Positions 63,402 to 64,000 of a stretch of 64,000 nucleotides of DNA are shown piece after piece. A program made the translations under genes and the position numbers. Origin of the DNA: Enterococcus termitis (lineage in GTDB: Bacteria > Bacillota > Bacilli > Lactobacillales > Enterococcaceae); the NCBI RefSeq assembly GCF_001730305.1, contig NZ_MIJY01000001.1, forward strand, positions 496,001 through 560,000, written 5' to 3'. The notes under the pieces were generated by a model. It ran no database searches. It saw only the letters and a list, made by a program, of their open reading frames with translations, and was not told the origin of the DNA. Position 1 is the first letter of the stretch. Every line of letters begins with the position of its first letter.

Positions 63402-64000
63402 ATGACAGAATCGATGTTAAGTATAGGCATTGATTTAGGCACTTCAACGACACAAATGGTCATCTCAAAATTAATAATGAACAATATGGCATCGGCCTTT
63501 ACGATTCCACGAGTAGAAATCACAAGTAAAGAAGTGATTTTTCGTAGTGATATTATTTTTACACCACTAAAAGAGCATAAAACGATCGACGTAGATGCCA
63601 TCAAACTTTTTTTAGATGAACAATATAAAAAATCAGGTATTTCTAAAACGGATATCCAAATCGGTGCAGTCATTATTACAGGAGAAACGGCACGAAAAGA
63701 CAATGCCCATTCCGTTTTACAAGCGATGAGCGGTTATGCTGGAGATTTTGTTGTCGCGACTGCGGGACCAGATCTTGAGAGTATTATTGCAGGGAAAGGT
63801 GCCGGAGCCCAAACGTACTCTAAAAACCATCATACCTCTGTCGTCAATCTAGATATTGGCGGTGGTACGACAAATCTTGTTTTGTTCAAAGATGATGAAC
63901 TAATGGATACAGCCTGTTTTGATATTGGCGGACGTTTGATTCGAGTCGATCCTCAGACAAGAAAGATTCAGTATATTGCGCCCAAACTGAAAGAAATTAT
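63402..64000 (+). CDS. eutA: Ethanolamine ammonia-lyase reactivating factor EutA (truncated by window edge)
   Basis: The first 199 or so residues are present: LSIGIDLGTSTTQMVISKL (ATPase phosphate-1), AVIITGETARKDNAHSVL, VVATAGPDLESIIAGKGAGA and NLDIGGGTTNLVLF (phosphate-2). EutA is an Hsp70/actin-fold chaperone that swaps damaged cobalamin in ethanolamine ammonia-lyase. It is conditionally read through the ANTAR-controlled terminator. The ATG at 63402 is chosen, although ATG at 63387 and GTG at 63390 are in frame and closer to AAAGGA. Confidence 0.92.
   Translation, partial: MTESMLSIGIDLGTSTTQMVISKLIMNNMASAFTIPRVEITSKEVIFRSDIIFTPLKEHKTIDVDAIKLFLDEQYKKSGISKTDIQIGAVIITGETARKDNAHSVLQAMSGYAGDFVVATAGPDLESIIAGKGAGAQTYSKNHHTSVVNLDIGGGTTNLVLFKDDELMDTACFDIGGRLIRVDPQTRKIQYIAPKLKEI

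Overview
The window is a low-GC Firmicutes chromosome segment that reads as an Enterococcus. The signs are strong AGGAGG ribosome sites, the walRKHIJ, hrcA-grpE-dnaK-dnaJ and rimP-nusA-rnpM-ylxQ-infB-rbfA orders, an IreB-RuvX-YrzB triplet, an LCP/Psr-FtsW pair, and an ethanolamine locus with an ANTAR regulator and an AdoCbl riboswitch RNA in the E. faecalis style. The species cannot be fixed from sequence alone. There are no rRNA or tRNA genes, phage, insertion sequences or CRISPR arrays, so this is core genome with small accessory pieces.

Layout. 1-5.9 kb: the end of an AI-2E-family membrane protein, an AmaP/DUF2273/Asp23 envelope-stress operon, ogt (-), a 5'-nucleotidase-like enzyme, then yutD, a NagD-type phosphatase and a TIGR01906 membrane protein. 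5.9-11.6 kb: a MarR regulator behind a palindrome-flanked promoter, DUF1836-DegV, an aquaporin, a divergent SDR/MerR pair with a 19-bp-spacer promoter, and an S66 peptidase. 11.8-17.4 kb: the essential WalRK cell-wall regulon genes with WalH, WalI and WalJ. 17.6-22.9 kb: a YcgR/YcgQ-type permease pair, GNAT, a split ThrE exporter (-), a DUF554 protein and an effector-binding protein. 23.1-27.0 kb: arginine biosynthesis argC-argB-argD-argF behind ArgR-like boxes, without argJ. 27.1-29.0 kb: a frameshifted methyltransferase, then ireB-ruvX-yrzB. 29.8-31.6 kb: a type-B carboxylesterase lipoprotein.

32.0-35.7 kb (minus strand) is the most unusual part. A three-gene cell-wall operon (LCP ligase, FtsW-like and RodA-like SEDS proteins) lies directly behind a complete Mg2+-sensing M-box riboswitch with its own consensus promoter and terminator. 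36.0-40.3 kb: a family 3 glycosidase, RNase HIII (-) and a CPBP protease. 40.4-45.9 kb: the rimP-nusA-infB-rbfA operon behind a terminator-bearing leader. 46.4-53.1 kb: a secreted coiled-coil/CAP protein, truB, ribF, a membrane-anchored GDPD and hemW. 53.2-58.3 kb: the heat-shock operon with two CIRCE operators. 58.3-59.3 kb: a WYL regulator (-).

59.3-64.0 kb: the start of the ethanolamine-utilisation locus: an AdoCbl riboswitch RNA (EutX-like), eutG, eutS, the eutVW two-component system and the start of eutA. ANTAR-type dual hairpins overlap the terminators before eutG and eutA, so cofactor (riboswitch) and substrate (EutW to EutV) signals would meet at antitermination.

Four copies of a degenerate structured intergenic repeat (near 6.8, 19.5, 31.7 and 46.1 kb) lie outside the genes.
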